From: Alphaproteobacteria bacterium
Lineage (GTDB): Bacteria; Pseudomonadota; Alphaproteobacteria; Micropepsales; Micropepsaceae
Assembly (NCBI GenBank): GCA_017983635.1
Contig: JAGOBA010000021.1
Coordinates: forward strand, 1 to 53,504
Direction: 5' to 3'
DNA: 53,504 nt
The notes under the pieces are model-generated. The model worked only from the letters and a program-made list of their open reading frames with translations. It was not told the origin of the DNA and made no database searches. Position numbers and translations under genes: made by a program. Shown piece by piece: positions 19,517-29,059 of the stretch; position 1 is the stretch's first letter, and the number at the start of each line of letters is the position of its first letter.

Positions 19517-19873
19517 TCACTCTCCGTAGAAGAAGCTCTCTTCCACGATCTTGCCGTTCTTCACCGTATAGACGCCGACTTCGTCCATCGTTTGGCGCGT
19601 CTTACCCTTGGGCGTCACGTCCATCTTGAAGCGCACGACAAACTGATCGCCGGCCACGTAGGGCCCTTCGACCCCGACGTGATGGACCGTGTTGTTCGCG
19701 TACCACCACTGGCCTTTGCCTTCGACCGCTTTGCGGCCCTTCATCATCGCCATGTCGCCGGGCATAGCTTCACGGCTGACCACATCGTCGGCCCAGAACT
19801 TGTCACCGGCCTGGGCGAGCTCGCCCTTCTTGCAAAGTTCGGTGAAGGCTTTGGCTACTGCTTTCGTGTCCAT
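19517..19873 (-). CDS. SnoaL-like / NTF2-fold protein
   Basis: A 118-residue protein with the cone-shaped NTF2 fold seen in SnoaL cyclases and ketosteroid isomerases. Visible elements are the N-terminal helix AVAKAFTELCKKGE, FWADDVVSREAMPG, then the strands HHVGVEGPYVAG, QFVVRFKMDV and the closing DEVGVYTVKNGKIVEESFFYGE, typical of the family's last two strands. The cavity residues do not tell the substrate. The start is the ATG at 19873 (MDTKAV) after GGAGAG. It is followed by the terminator at 19474-19507. Confidence 0.8.
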   Translation of the reverse strand: MDTKAVAKAFTELCKKGELAQAGDKFWADDVVSREAMPGDMAMMKGRKAVEGKGQWWYANNTVHHVGVEGPYVAGDQFVVRFKMDVTPKGKTRQTMDEVGVYTVKNGKIVEESFFYGE

Positions 19874-19956
19874 GTGTCTCTCCATCATAAGCCCCCACCA
19901 GATTGTGCCGGGCCCACCTACGAAAGACGAATCACAATCCGCGGAATCGACAACGC

Positions 19957-20631
19957 TCAGGACGCCGGCCGAGCAAGGAGCTCTGGACCCAATTTGGGAT
20001 TGAGTTCCAAGGCCTTAATGTTCGCGCGCCACGTGCCCTCGGGATTTGAGACCCAGATTGGGTGTTTGAGCCCGCCGGCGCTGAACTCCCACGGGCCGCA
20101 GATCGAGCCATTGTCGTCGTCACGCGACCCAAAGGCAAAGGGCTCGCCACGCGGATCGAGCTTGAACCAAATCAGCCGCTTACCGTCCTCGAAAATCTCA
20201 AGCCGCCCATCCTGGCCCAAGGCCACGCTGAGCTTCGCATCGCGAGCGGCAAGCCGGTGGATCGACCGATAGACATGCGCGCCATACCAGAGCATATCTT
20301 CCGCACAAAGATCAGCGGGCACAGCCTCAATCTTGCCGTCGCGCAGCCGCCGCCAGCTTCGCTCGCCGTCGATCACCCGCACGGTCGTAAAGTCGGGCGC
20401 GCGCGTCTCGATCCGAAAACGCGGCGCCGTGAAGTCGAGCCAGATCGAGGCCCGCACAACGGAGGGGTCCGTCGTCCGGTTCTGCTGCGAGTCGTTCATC
20501 GTCGACGTCGTCGACGCCCAAACGGCCCGGCCGCCGAGCGCGCCAAGCATCTTCTCAACCGTCACGTCCGCCGAAGCAACGGCCGGACCGGCGAGCAACA
20601 AACTGACGACCAGCCAAAGCGCGAGCTTCAC
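19957..20631 (-). CDS. Secreted protein co-transcribed with the molybdenum hydroxylase
   Basis: A 224-residue exported protein starting with GTG at 20631, preceded by GGAGGA. Residues 1-20 are a signal peptide (LALWLVVSLLLAGPAVASA). The mature part begins with a helix (VEKMLGALGGRAVWAS) and continues with beta strands (IWLDFTAPRFRIETRAP, RVIDGERSWRRLRDGKIE, RLIWFKLDPRGEPFAF), a layout similar to periplasmic LolA/LppX-like or outer-membrane-lipoprotein-sorting folds. It starts 13 bases after the stop of the large molybdopterin subunit, so it belongs to that operon. A role with the periplasmic enzyme or its substrate is inferred from this. Confidence 0.65.
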   Translation of the reverse strand: MKLALWLVVSLLLAGPAVASADVTVEKMLGALGGRAVWASTTSTMNDSQQNRTTDPSVVRASIWLDFTAPRFRIETRAPDFTTVRVIDGERSWRRLRDGKIEAVPADLCAEDMLWYGAHVYRSIHRLAARDAKLSVALGQDGRLEIFEDGKRLIWFKLDPRGEPFAFGSRDDDNGSICGPWEFSAGGLKHPIWVSNPEGTWRANIKALELNPKLGPELLARPAS

Positions 20632-20644
20632 GGAAATCCTCCAA

Positions 20645-22891
20645 TCAAGCAGAAAGCTGATCGCCGATCGGCAAACGCCGAATGCGCTTACCCGTCGCTG
20701 CAAAAATTGCATTGCACAACGCCGGTGCGAATGGCGGCACCGGCGGCTCGCCGACGCCCGTCGGATCACGCGCACTGTCGACGATGTGCACGTCGATCGC
20801 CTTCGGGCTGCCGTCGATGCGCATCATTCGATAGGTGTCGAAGTTGCGCTCGACGACCGCGCCTTGTTTGATCGTGATCTCCTGCGCCAATGCGACGGAC
20901 AGCGCGTCGTTGATCCCGCCTTCGACCTGCGCCCGCACGCCCAGCGGATTGACCGCAAACCCGCAATCGATCGCGGTCACGACACGCTCGACCGTGAGCT
21001 CACCATTCGCGACCGACACTTCGACGACGTGCGCGCAATAGCTTGAGAACGTGAAGTGCCCCGCGATCCCGCGCCCGCGGCCGGCCGGCAATGGCGAACT
21101 CCACCCCGCCTTCGCCGCCGCCAATTTTAGCACACCGGCAAGCCGCGCCGGATTGAACACCGACCCGTCCGACCACCACGGAATCTCGCGATCGTCCGGG
21201 CCCAAAATCTCCAACTGAAAGTCGAGCGGATCCTTCCCCAACTCACGTGCCGCCTCATCAAGGAAGCACTGGATCGCAAACGCATTCGCGGTATGCCCAG
21301 GCGCGCGCCACGACCGACGCGGCGCGCCGGACTTCACAAGGAAGTACTCGCGCTGAAAATTCGGCACGAGCTTGCCCGGAAAGTCCATCTCATAGAAATC
21401 AGCCTGCCAAACCTCTTCGGGTTTCACGCCGTCGCGCCGATTGTTCTTGCCGGCGGAAGCCAACCGATGCTTCCACGCCGTCACTTTCCCCGCTTGATCG
21501 ACGCCCAGGATCATATGATGACGCCCGTTCGGCCGGTAGAAGTCGTGCGCCATGTCGTCTTCACGCGTCCAGAACACCTTCACCGGCGCCTTGACCTCGC
21601 GCGAGATCATCACCGCCTCGGCGATGTAGTCGACCTCCAACCGCCGGCCGAAGCCGCCACCGAGCCGCGTGAACGTCACGTTGATCTTGCCACGATCGAC
21701 GCCGGTGAGCGCGTTCGTCATCCGGCTCGAATAGCCCGGCGATTGAGTCGGTGCGATGATGTCGATGCCATCGTCGCGAACATGCGCGATCGCGTTCTGC
21801 GGTTCCATCGTTGCGTGGCTGACGTAGGGCACCTCATAGACCCGCTCCACCACGCGCGCGGCCTTCCTGAGTGCACCCTCGAAGTCGCCCTCGTTGTTCA
21901 CGATCTGCCCGCGCCGGCGCATCATGCGCTCCATGTCGGCGCGCGAGCCCTCAGTCGTCTCGGCCTCCCACGGGCTCTTTGACCAGCGGACCTTGAGCAC
22001 TTCACGCCCCTTCATCGCCGCCCACAAGGAATCGGCGACGACCGCCACACCCGACGCGACGATCGTCGCATAGGGCTCACCCGCCTTCGGTCCGTCGAGC
22101 CGCACAATGTGCTTGACGCCCGGCACCGCCCGCGCCGCCGCATCGTCGATCGCCTCAACCTGCGCATCGAACACGGGCGCGCGCAGGACCACGGCGTGCA
22201 ACATGCCGGGCATCTCCGCGTCGACGCCATAGACCTCGCGGCCCGTCACGATGGCCAACGCTTGCGCGTTTCGTGTCGGTTTGCCCAGGATGCGATAGTC
22301 GTTGCGCGCCTTCAATGCGGGCGCTTCCGGTGGATCGCTCAACTTTGCGGCCTCGGCCGCAACGTCGCCATAGGTGAGCGACTGCCCGCTCTTCTGATGT
22401 GAGATCACGCCGCCTTTCGTCGTGCAGTCGCCGGCCCCCACCTTCCAGCGCGCCGCCGCCGCCATCACCAGCAACCGCCGCGCCCGCGCGCCTGCTTCGC
22501 GCAGCAACGGCCAGCCGTCCATCACCGACGTGCTGCCGCCCGCACCTTGCGGGAAATGCACCCACGTATAGCCCTCGCCGTCTTCCCGCTTCTTGATCAT
22601 CAGCGGCATCTGCTCGACCGCAACCTGCGCCCAATCGACGTCGAGCTCTTCAGCGATCATCATCGGCAGCGACGTGTTGATCCCCTGCCCCATCTCGGTC
22701 GACGGCGCGCCGATGATGATGCGATTGTCCGGCTCGATGCGAACGTAAAAGCCAACGTTACCGCCTTCTTTCGCGAGCGGTCGCCGCGCCTCCTCCGCCT
22801 CGCACCCCGTGAGCATGACGCCAAGCGCCAGCCCGCCTGCCGCCGTCGCGCCGGCTTGAATCAACGAACGCCGCGTGAGCATCGTGTTCAT
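20645..22891 (-). CDS. Molybdopterin-binding subunit, isoquinoline 1-oxidoreductase type
   Basis: Large subunit of an aerobic molybdenum hydroxylase that oxidises aldehydes or N-heterocycles with water as oxygen source. The 748-residue protein has a twin-arginine signal (TRRSLIQAG) plus a possible lipobox (LTGC), pointing to the periplasm. Family motifs are visible: GRTEMGQG-like [44 protein letters not shown] and the C-terminal [18 protein letters not shown] followed by GVGEPPVPP, which places the active-site Glu. Length is normal for IorB-like proteins. Its start overlaps the small subunit stop by 4 bases. Confidence 0.9.
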   Translation of the reverse strand: MNTMLTRRSLIQAGATAAGGLALGVMLTGCEAEEARRPLAKEGGNVGFYVRIEPDNRIIIGAPSTEMGQGINTSLPMMIAEELDVDWAQVAVEQMPLMIKKREDGEGYTWVHFPQGAGGSTSVMDGWPLLREAGARARRLLVMAAAARWKVGAGDCTTKGGVISHQKSGQSLTYGDVAAEAAKLSDPPEAPALKARNDYRILGKPTRNAQALAIVTGREVYGVDAEMPGMLHAVVLRAPVFDAQVEAIDDAAARAVPGVKHIVRLDGPKAGEPYATIVASGVAVVADSLWAAMKGREVLKVRWSKSPWEAETTEGSRADMERMMRRRGQIVNNEGDFEGALRKAARVVERVYEVPYVSHATMEPQNAIAHVRDDGIDIIAPTQSPGYSSRMTNALTGVDRGKINVTFTRLGGGFGRRLEVDYIAEAVMISREVKAPVKVFWTREDDMAHDFYRPNGRHHMILGVDQAGKVTAWKHRLASAGKNNRRDGVKPEEVWQADFYEMDFPGKLVPNFQREYFLVKSGAPRRSWRAPGHTANAFAIQCFLDEAARELGKDPLDFQLEILGPDDREIPWWSDGSVFNPARLAGVLKLAAAKAGWSSPLPAGRGRGIAGHFTFSSYCAHVVEVSVANGELTVERVVTAIDCGFAVNPLGVRAQVEGGINDALSVALAQEITIKQGAVVERNFDTYRMMRIDGSPKAIDVHIVDSARDPTGVGEPPVPPFAPALCNAIFAATGKRIRRLPIGDQLSA

Positions 22892-23361
22892 CGCTTGCCC
22901 TCCGCCATCAGGGCTGCCGCGCGGTGCACGGCTTTACGGATGCGCGAGTACGTGCCGCAACGGCAGAGATTCGTCAGCACCTCGTCGATGTCGGCATCGG
23001 TCGGCTGCGGCTTTGCTTTCAGCAGTGCCACGACCGCCATAATTTGGCCGGTCTGGCAATAACCGCATTGCGCGACGTCTTCTTCAATCCACGCTCGCTG
23101 CACCGGGTGCGAGCCATCGGCCGACAGCGCTTCGACAGTCTCGACCTTGGCACCCTCAAGCGAACCCATCGGCACTGAACACGAGCGGCTGGCTTCGCCA
23201 TTGACGTGGACGGTGCAAGCGCCGCATGACGCGATCAGACATCCGGGCTTTGCCCCTTTGAGCCTGAGATCTTCGCGCAGGTACCACAACAACGGCATCT
23301 CGCTATCGCCATCGAAACTGCGATCGCTGCCGTTGACACTCAACCGAATGGTCATGATCAC
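22888..23361 (-). CDS. [2Fe-2S] small subunit of the molybdenum hydroxylase
   Basis: Electron-transfer partner of the large subunit: 157 residues with two iron-sulphur sites. The plant-ferredoxin-type cluster is bound by CLIASCGAC (C-x4-C-G-x-C) plus a later Cys (RSCSVP). The second, helical cluster domain uses [10 protein letters not shown] and CRCGTY. The order and length match the IorA/CoxS family. The GC-LIASC sequence replaces the more common GCG-x-AQC, a small variation that keeps all ligands. It is the first gene of the operon, coupled to the large subunit by an ATGA overlap. Confidence 0.93.
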   Translation of the reverse strand: MIMTIRLSVNGSDRSFDGDSEMPLLWYLREDLRLKGAKPGCLIASCGACTVHVNGEASRSCSVPMGSLEGAKVETVEALSADGSHPVQRAWIEEDVAQCGYCQTGQIMAVVALLKAKPQPTDADIDEVLTNLCRCGTYSRIRKAVHRAAALMAEGKR

Positions 23362-23455
23362 CCCAGCCCGTGGACAGTGATCCTTACCCCGCCGCGCATC
23401 GTCATGCGCCGCCTATCACCGCAATGTGAACGGCTGGCTGTCGCTAATACCCGCA

Positions 23456-23490
23456 AAAGAAAAACGGGCGCCGTTTCCGGCGCCCGTCGA
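23456..23490 (-). terminator. Rho-independent terminator of the outer-membrane protein gene
   Basis: A perfect 10-bp GC-rich stem (ACGGGCGCCG at 23464-23473 with CGGCGCCCGT at 23478-23487) and a 4-base loop. On the minus strand it is followed by TTTTTCTTTT. It lies 24 bases past the stop of the gene at 23514-24401. Confidence 0.9.
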
Positions 23491-23513
23491 GAATGCACTT
23501 CGATTGGAGCGGC

Positions 23514-24401
23514 TTAGCCGCCGACCACGATCGCGCCGTAGTCCATCGTGTTGAACGACGGGCCCGAGCGGTCCTGCTCGACCTGGCTGCCATCGACGCC
23601 GAACTGGAACGTCAAGCCGATCTTCACGACATGCGTGTCCTTATCGACGCTGTTGACGCCGAACTCGGCTTCCGTCGTGCGGCCTTCATACGCCACCCAA
23701 AGCGTGAGCGGCTCTTTCTCTTCCGGCTTGTACTCGACCTTCGCACCCCAGTGCCAGGTGTTCACGTCGAGCGCGCCCGCAAAAGCTTCGCCGTCGATGT
23801 AGCCGACATTCGCCGTCAGTGCGACCTTCGGCGTTGCATACCAGCGCACTTCGGCGCCGCCAAACCACGCATCGCTCAAGAAGACTTCGTCGCCTCCGAC
23901 GCCCGGAAGATCCGAGTTCGAGTCGAGGAAACCGCCCTCAAGGCCGAACGTGAAGTTATTCCAGTAGTATTGGCCCTGTGCGCCGGCGAAGTAGTACTCC
24001 GCGTCGGCGCCAACGCCGAAAGTGGGACCGGACGCAACGCCGGCGCCCGCGAACAGCCCAACCGCATAACGATCGGTACGGTAATAGCCGTGCGCAGCCG
24101 CTTGGAAGCCTGCATCGCGATCAAGTGAGAAGCCGGGATTGCTTTGATCAACAAAACCTGCCGTGCCCGCGAAGTCGAGCTGCAGATTCAGATTGTTCGT
24201 GAATGCAATGTTCAGCTTCGCGCCACCCGAGATCGACGTGTACGAATCATCGAACGCGCCACCAAGATCGTCCTGAAACGTTTGTCCGACGGCCAAGCTG
24301 ATGTTGCCGGTGAACTTGTTCGCACCAGCAACCGCGCTCGCCCCGCTCAACGCGATCACAGCGACCGCGGTTCCGGCCATTCCGGCCAATTTCCAGTTCA
24401 T
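23514..24401 (-). CDS. Outer-membrane beta-barrel (porin-like) protein
   Basis: A 295-residue exported protein: signal MNWKLAGMAGTAVAVIALSG..AVA, then repeated amphipathic strands rich in Gly, Tyr, Phe and Asn (for example LNIAFTNNLNLQLDFAGT, YRTDRYAVGLFAGAG, GQYYWNNFTFGLEGGF, KVALTANVGYIDG). This is the pattern of an outer-membrane barrel of about 12-14 strands. The usual C-terminal aromatic is absent (ends IVVGG) unless the barrel closes with the TFQF segment 30 residues earlier, leaving a short tail. The ATG at 24401 follows GGAGAG. It has its own terminator. The cargo is unknown. Confidence 0.75.
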   Translation of the reverse strand: MNWKLAGMAGTAVAVIALSGASAVAGANKFTGNISLAVGQTFQDDLGGAFDDSYTSISGGAKLNIAFTNNLNLQLDFAGTAGFVDQSNPGFSLDRDAGFQAAAHGYYRTDRYAVGLFAGAGVASGPTFGVGADAEYYFAGAQGQYYWNNFTFGLEGGFLDSNSDLPGVGGDEVFLSDAWFGGAEVRWYATPKVALTANVGYIDGEAFAGALDVNTWHWGAKVEYKPEEKEPLTLWVAYEGRTTEAEFGVNSVDKDTHVVKIGLTFQFGVDGSQVEQDRSGPSFNTMDYGAIVVGG

Positions 24402-24761
24402 GAAGTCTCTCCGTTTACCCAGGGATGAAGAAGAAGAAGGGAATCCAACCGCTTGATTTTTGGACATTTTCGCGGTCACAAAAGGCGGCGGACAATCACA
24501 TGCGCGAACGCGAGAAGTAAAGACTGAATCTTCATGCTGAACGGACTCATTTGAAGTTGCAAAAGAGCTATTCAATACTAAGGAATATTATAGTTAACGC
24601 CGTCGCGACCTACCACTTTCGGATAGGGTCTTGGACGCACAATCACCCGCCGAGTCACACGCCTCACGCGCATCACAAATGACGTACAAGCTGGCGTTGC
24701 TGCGTGACGGCCGTTTACTATCGCTCCCTGGAGCGCGCGCACTGCAATACCGGAGACCTGA
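24402..24761. other. Divergent intergenic region
   Basis: No gene seen in these 360 bases. The centre (about 24530-24600) is AT-rich, with GGAATATTATAGTTAACG near 24581-24598, a good place for promoters of the two divergent genes. GANTC sites occur near 24440, 24526, 24544 and 24644. The open frames here are short and unsupported. Confidence 0.5.
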
Positions 24762-25391
24762 GTGGACGCCATCATCGCGATCGTGGCCGATCTTGCCGCG
24801 CGCTCGACCGACGTCGAGCGGCTGGTGGTAGCGAGTATTTTTGCGCTGGTCGGCGCACTCATGAGCTTGGGCTACGATTACATTGTCCTGCGCCGCCGCC
24901 ACGCGGAAGCAGAAGAAGAACTCTTCGAACGCTCCGTCGGACGTCAGAGCACGAACTGGGCGAGCACCGCGAAAAATCTCGAGCGCAAAGCAAAAGATCC
25001 GGGTGACGTCGCACGCAGTTCGGCAATGACGCATCTCCACATGCTCGACGAAGCTGCGAACGCGTGGTTGAAGGGCAGCCAATGGCCGGAGGCGCTGCGC
25101 GTCACGCAAGAATTCATGCGCGAATGCGCGCACGCGGTGACGAAGCCCAGCATTCACGAAGACGACTTCCGCGCCGCTGCCGATTTGATCGAACGGCGTT
25201 TGCAGAATTACCCGGACCTCTCGAAAGCCGCTAACGAAGCACCGGAGAACGCCGACCTGTTCTTGGGCATCTTGGATACGACGCTATCGATCTTGGGCAA
25301 CGTCGGCCGTATCGGCGAACTGCGCGATCACGTCGCCGCCGCGCGCGAGGCCATCGACGCGCACGCAGGCGGCAAACACAAAGCGGCTTAG
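24762..25391 (+). CDS. Hypothetical membrane-anchored helical protein
   Basis: A 209-residue protein starting with GTG at 24762 after a GGAGAC-like site. One membrane helix at residues about 20-42 (LVVASIFALVGALMSLGYDYIVL) is followed by a basic-acidic helical cytoplasmic or periplasmic part with LRRRHAEAEEELFERS, suggesting a short coiled coil, and a second helical region with LLNVGRIGELRDHVAAAREAI-like heptads. No family recognised. Its stop overlaps the stop of the convergent small gene by 4 bases. Confidence 0.6.
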   Translation: MDAIIAIVADLAARSTDVERLVVASIFALVGALMSLGYDYIVLRRRHAEAEEELFERSVGRQSTNWASTAKNLERKAKDPGDVARSSAMTHLHMLDEAANAWLKGSQWPEALRVTQEFMRECAHAVTKPSIHEDDFRAAADLIERRLQNYPDLSKAANEAPENADLFLGILDTTLSILGNVGRIGELRDHVAAAREAIDAHAGGKHKAA

Positions 25392-25612
25392 ACGAGCTTC
25401 GAGTTCAAATAGGCCGAGAACTCTTTCGAGTCCGGCTTGTGCTCCTTCAAGATCAAAATCACCCGATGGATTTGCGCGTCGTTCACGCCGAATCGCTTCA
25501 TCTTCTTGACCAGTTCCGGATCGCGCAACCGGCCAACCAACTCGCCCGGCGCCATCGAAGCGTAGTTCTGGATCGTGTTCTTGACCGCCTTCAAAACCAT
25601 GCTGTCCGACAT
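25388..25612 (-). CDS. Small hypothetical protein
   Basis: A 74-residue soluble protein, MSDSMVLKAVKNTIQNYASM to SAYLNSKLV, basic in the middle (VKKMKRFGVNDAQIHRV) and likely all-helical. The ATG at 25612 follows GGGGGCG; the upstream ATG at 25642 would add ten residues with no ribosome site. No family recognised. Position between two convergent/divergent genes indicates its own transcript. Confidence 0.55.
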   Translation of the reverse strand: MSDSMVLKAVKNTIQNYASMAPGELVGRLRDPELVKKMKRFGVNDAQIHRVILILKEHKPDSKEFSAYLNSKLV

Positions 25613-25777
25613 CTGACGCCCCCCAAAATGCGGAAAGCCCAACCTAACCTAGCCGCGAGCGCCTGTCCCCTGCGCTCGCCTGGTCGGCGAACTCGCGGTC
25701 CGGCGATACGCCGCGAACGCGAGTGGCGGCCATCCAGAATGTCGCCTAACCTGGCTGCGTCACGAAAGGGAGCCGCG

Positions 25778-26185
25778 ATGCAATTCTTCGCCACGTTTGG
25801 ACGCGTCATATTGGGTCTTTATTTTCTTGCCGCAGGCGCGGGAAAAATCTCCTCGCCTGTTCCCGTCGATCAGATTGCGCACATGACGGCGCAAGGCATT
25901 CCGTCGGCCGAGATCATGTTCGTTCTCGCCGGTGCGTGCGAAACGATCGCCGGCATCTGCATGATCATCGGCTTGCAAGTCCGTCTCGTCGCGGCACTCC
26001 TCGCCGCGTTCTGTGTTCTGGCATCGGTCGCCTTGCACGCCTTCTGGGCCGCGCCCGAAGGACACGAAAAACTCGTGCAAATGATCATGTTCATGAAGAA
26101 CATCGCGACCATGGGCGGTCTCCTCGCCTATGTGGGCTTCGGCTCCGGCCCGCTCGCGGTCGATAAAGCCTACGGCGTCGACTAA
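25778..26185 (+). CDS. DoxX family membrane protein
   Basis: A 135-residue four-helix inner-membrane protein. The N-terminal FGRVILGLYFLAAGAGKI, then VLAGACETIAGICMIIGLQ, LVAALLAAFCVLASVALHAFW and the last helix IATMGGLLAYVGFG follow the DoxX pattern, including the conserved G-K after helix 1 and E in helix 2. DoxX-like proteins are linked to thiosulphate or disulphide-stress chemistry, but most members, this one included, have no proven substrate. AAAGGGAG precedes the ATG. Confidence 0.85.
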   Translation: MQFFATFGRVILGLYFLAAGAGKISSPVPVDQIAHMTAQGIPSAEIMFVLAGACETIAGICMIIGLQVRLVAALLAAFCVLASVALHAFWAAPEGHEKLVQMIMFMKNIATMGGLLAYVGFGSGPLAVDKAYGVD

Positions 26186-26317
26186 ACCATTGCCTCAGCG
26201 TCCGCGGCGCTGTTTCGGCAGATAGCGAAAAGTTGAAGACATGGCCGGAGGCGGTCGTGCGACACCGCTGGCTCAAGTTGGTACAACGCGCCGCGACTCG
26301 TTGACCATGGAGGACGC

Positions 26318-26935
26318 ATGCCGACGCTCTACCAGGATCCCCGCTCCGGCAATTGCTACAAAGTCACCCTCACAGCAGCCCACCTCGGCATTCCGCTCAA
26401 CACCCACGACATCGACGTCGTCTCCGGCTTCACCCGCAAGCCTGACTTTCTGGCGAAGAACCCGAACGGCCGCGTCCCCACGCTCGAACTCGATGACGGC
26501 CGCTTTCTCCCGGAGTCCAACGCGATCATCTGGTACCTGGCCGAAGGCTCGCCCCTGATCCCCGCCGACAGATTCCAACGCGCGCAGATGCTGCAGTGGA
26601 TGTTCTTCGAACAATACAGCCACGAACCCGCGATCGCCGTCGCCCGCTTCTGGATGGTCTTCGCCACCAAGGAGCAACTCCGCCAGAAGGAACACCTGAT
26701 CCCCGAGTGGCACGCCAAAGGCAACGCAGCCCTCGCCGTGATGGAAGGCGAGCTGAAGCGCCGCGACTGGTTCGTGGGCAACGCCTACTCTCTCGCCGAC
26801 ATCGCGCTCTACGCCTACACCCACTGCGCGGAGGAAGGCGGCTTCGACCTGAAGAAATACCCAGCCGTCACGGCCTGGCTCTCCCGCGTTGCAGCAACGA
26901 AAGGCTTCGTAAAAATGGGCACGCTCTCGCGCTAA
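26318..26935 (+). CDS. Glutathione S-transferase
   Basis: A 205-residue canonical two-domain GST. The N-terminal domain has the catalytic-site region YQDPRSGNCYKVTLTA (Ser/Asn near residue 10-12), cis-Pro in NGRVPTLEL and the glutathione contact LPESNAIIWYLAEG. The C-terminal domain carries the N-capping SLADIALYAYTH motif. GGAGGACGC lies before the ATG. It is separated from the M2 peptidase by 47 bases and may share its transcript. It is a different subfamily from the protein at 18137. Confidence 0.92.
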   Translation: MPTLYQDPRSGNCYKVTLTAAHLGIPLNTHDIDVVSGFTRKPDFLAKNPNGRVPTLELDDGRFLPESNAIIWYLAEGSPLIPADRFQRAQMLQWMFFEQYSHEPAIAVARFWMVFATKEQLRQKEHLIPEWHAKGNAALAVMEGELKRRDWFVGNAYSLADIALYAYTHCAEEGGFDLKKYPAVTAWLSRVAATKGFVKMGTLSR

Positions 26936-26982
26936 CAAGCGCGGCCGTGCTAAGCGACAAACAGGACCTCAAGGAAACGACC

Positions 26983-28893
26983 ATGAAAAAACTCCACCTC
27001 GCACTCCTCATGAGCACGACCGCGCTCCTCGCTAGCTGCGGTGGCTCGGACGAGAAAGCGGCACCCACCGGCAAAGGCACAGCCGCCGAAGCGGACAAGT
27101 TCGTCGCCGAACTGAACGACGATATCCGCAAGATGACGCCGTACATGAGCGCCGCGAACTGGCTGCAGGCGACCTACATCACCGACGACTCGCAGATGAT
27201 CGCCGCCAAGGCGAACGAAGAGCTGCTGAACTGGCAAGCCCGCCGCGTCGAAGAATCGAAACGCTTCACCGGCGTCGAAGGCATGGGCGCCGACACCGCC
27301 CGCGCCATCATGCTTCTGAAGAACGTCTCAGCTCCCGCCCCCTCCGACGCAGCACTTCAGGGCGAGCTCGCAAAAATCCTGTCGAAGATGGAAGCGAACT
27401 ACGGCTCGGGCAAATGGTGCCGCGCTGAGAACGACTGCCTCATCCTCGACGACATCGAAAAGATCATCGACGATCCGAACCAAACGCCCGAAGCCCGCGC
27501 GACCGCGTGGAAGGGCTGGCAGGAAACCGCGCGCCCGATCCGCAAGGACTACCAACGCTTCGTCGAAATCGTGAACCAGGGCGCGAAGGAAATGGGTTTC
27601 GCCGACGCCGGCGAAGTCTGGCGCGGCGGCTACGACATGAAGCCCGACGAGTTCGCGGCCGAAACCGAACGCCTCTGGGGACAGGTCAAACCCCTCTATA
27701 ACGAACTGCATTGCCACGTCCGCGCCAAGCTGAACGCAAAGTACGGCGATGCCGTCGTTTCGAAGGACGGCAAGATACCGTCGCACCTGCTCGGCAACAT
27801 GTGGGCGCAACAGTGGAGCAACATCTATCCGCTGCTCGAACCCCACAAAGGCGTGGCCAGCCTCGACGTCACGTCGGCGCTGAAGAAACAGCGAGAACAA
27901 ATCTTCGCCGACCTGCGCAAGACCAACAAAGCCACGACGCCGCTCGAGATCGCCGACCTCTCGCAAAAGGCCGATGCGGCGATGTCGGTGAAGATGACCA
28001 AGACCGCGGAAGACTTCTACGTCTCGCTGGGCATGCCGAAACTGCCGGACTCGTTCTGGACCAAGTCGATGCTGACCCGCCCGCGCGATCGCGACGTCGT
28101 CTGCCACGCCAGCGCCTGGGACATGAACATGGCCGGCGACGTGCGCATCAAGCAGTGCATCGTGCCGACCGAGGATCAGCTGACCACGATCCACCACGAA
28201 CTCGGCCACATCTACTACGACCTGATGTACAACCCGCTGCCACCGATGTTCCAAGGCGGCGCGCATGACGGCTTCCACGAAGCGATCGGCGACACGGTCA
28301 CGCTGTCGCTGACGCCGGCGCATCTGAACAAGATCGGCCTCATCCCGGCGCAGAAGCCGGATCCAAAGGCCGTCGTGAATTCGCAGATGAAGTGGGCGCT
28401 CGACAAGATCGTGTTCCTGCCCTGGGGCAAGCTGGTCGACCAGTGGCGCTGGAAGGTTTTCGCGGGCGAGATTGCGCCGGATCAGTATAACGCCGGTTGG
28501 TGGAAGTTGCGCGAAGAGTACCAAGGTGTCACCGCGCCCGTCGCGCGCAGCGAAGAAGACTTCGACCCAGGCGCGAAGTACCACATCCCCGGCAACACGC
28601 CCTACACGCGCTACTTCCTGGCGTTCGTGCTGCAGTTCCAATTCCAAAAAGCGCTGTGCGACGCCTCAGGCTTCAAAGGCCCGCTGCACGAATGCAACGT
28701 CTACGGCAACAAAGAAGCCGGCGCGAAGTTCATGGCGATGCTCCAAGCCGGCGCCTCCAAACCCTGGCCCGAGACGCTGGAAAAACTAACCGGCGGCAAA
28801 CAAATGGACGGCTCCGCCCTCATCGAATACTTCCAACCGCTGATGGGCTACCTGAAAGAACAAAACCAAGGCCAAACCTGCGGCTGGAAGTAA
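26983..28893 (+). CDS. M2-family peptidyl-dipeptidase lipoprotein (ACE-like)
   Basis: A zinc metallopeptidase that trims dipeptides from the C-terminus of peptides, the bacterial relative of angiotensin-converting enzyme. The 636-residue protein has a lipoprotein signal ([14 protein letters not shown]) and the zinc motif HHELGH: H405, E406 and H409, with the third ligand E433 in HEAIGD, 24 residues on as in the family. The chloride and substrate regions with [14 protein letters not shown] are also present. Length is that of single-domain ACE homologues. Lipid anchoring places it in the periplasm or on the outer membrane, fitting peptide recycling or nutrition. AAGGAAAC precedes the ATG. Confidence 0.93.
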   Translation: MKKLHLALLMSTTALLASCGGSDEKAAPTGKGTAAEADKFVAELNDDIRKMTPYMSAANWLQATYITDDSQMIAAKANEELLNWQARRVEESKRFTGVEGMGADTARAIMLLKNVSAPAPSDAALQGELAKILSKMEANYGSGKWCRAENDCLILDDIEKIIDDPNQTPEARATAWKGWQETARPIRKDYQRFVEIVNQGAKEMGFADAGEVWRGGYDMKPDEFAAETERLWGQVKPLYNELHCHVRAKLNAKYGDAVVSKDGKIPSHLLGNMWAQQWSNIYPLLEPHKGVASLDVTSALKKQREQIFADLRKTNKATTPLEIADLSQKADAAMSVKMTKTAEDFYVSLGMPKLPDSFWTKSMLTRPRDRDVVCHASAWDMNMAGDVRIKQCIVPTEDQLTTIHHELGHIYYDLMYNPLPPMFQGGAHDGFHEAIGDTVTLSLTPAHLNKIGLIPAQKPDPKAVVNSQMKWALDKIVFLPWGKLVDQWRWKVFAGEIAPDQYNAGWWKLREEYQGVTAPVARSEEDFDPGAKYHIPGNTPYTRYFLAFVLQFQFQKALCDASGFKGPLHECNVYGNKEAGAKFMAMLQAGASKPWPETLEKLTGGKQMDGSALIEYFQPLMGYLKEQNQGQTCGWK

Positions 28894-28905
28894 TGCCAGC
28901 GCGGC

Positions 28906-29051
28906 GTCCCCTCATCCGTCTCGGCGCCAACGCGCCGAGACACCTTCTCCCGTGCCGGGAGAAGGGCTAGATCATGTAGTGTTGCATAGCCCTTCTCCCA
29001 CAAAGTGGGAGAAGGTGGCTCGCCGCAAAGCGGCGAGACGGATGAGGGGAC
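28906..29051. repeat. Composite inverted-repeat element (REP/BIME-like)
   Basis: 146 bases bounded by reverse-complement ends: GTCCCCTCATCCGTCTCG at the left and CGAGACGGATGAGGGGAC at the right. Inside each half sits a CTTCTCCC / GGGAGAAGG hairpin and a CGGCGCC or CGCCGC hairpin. This is the structure of a paired REP element (BIME) or small MITE, common between alphaproteobacterial genes. It ends 8 bases before the patatin ATG, so its last bases (GATGAGGGGAC) also provide that gene's ribosome site. Confidence 0.8.
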
Positions 29052-29059
29052 ACTGCGCA

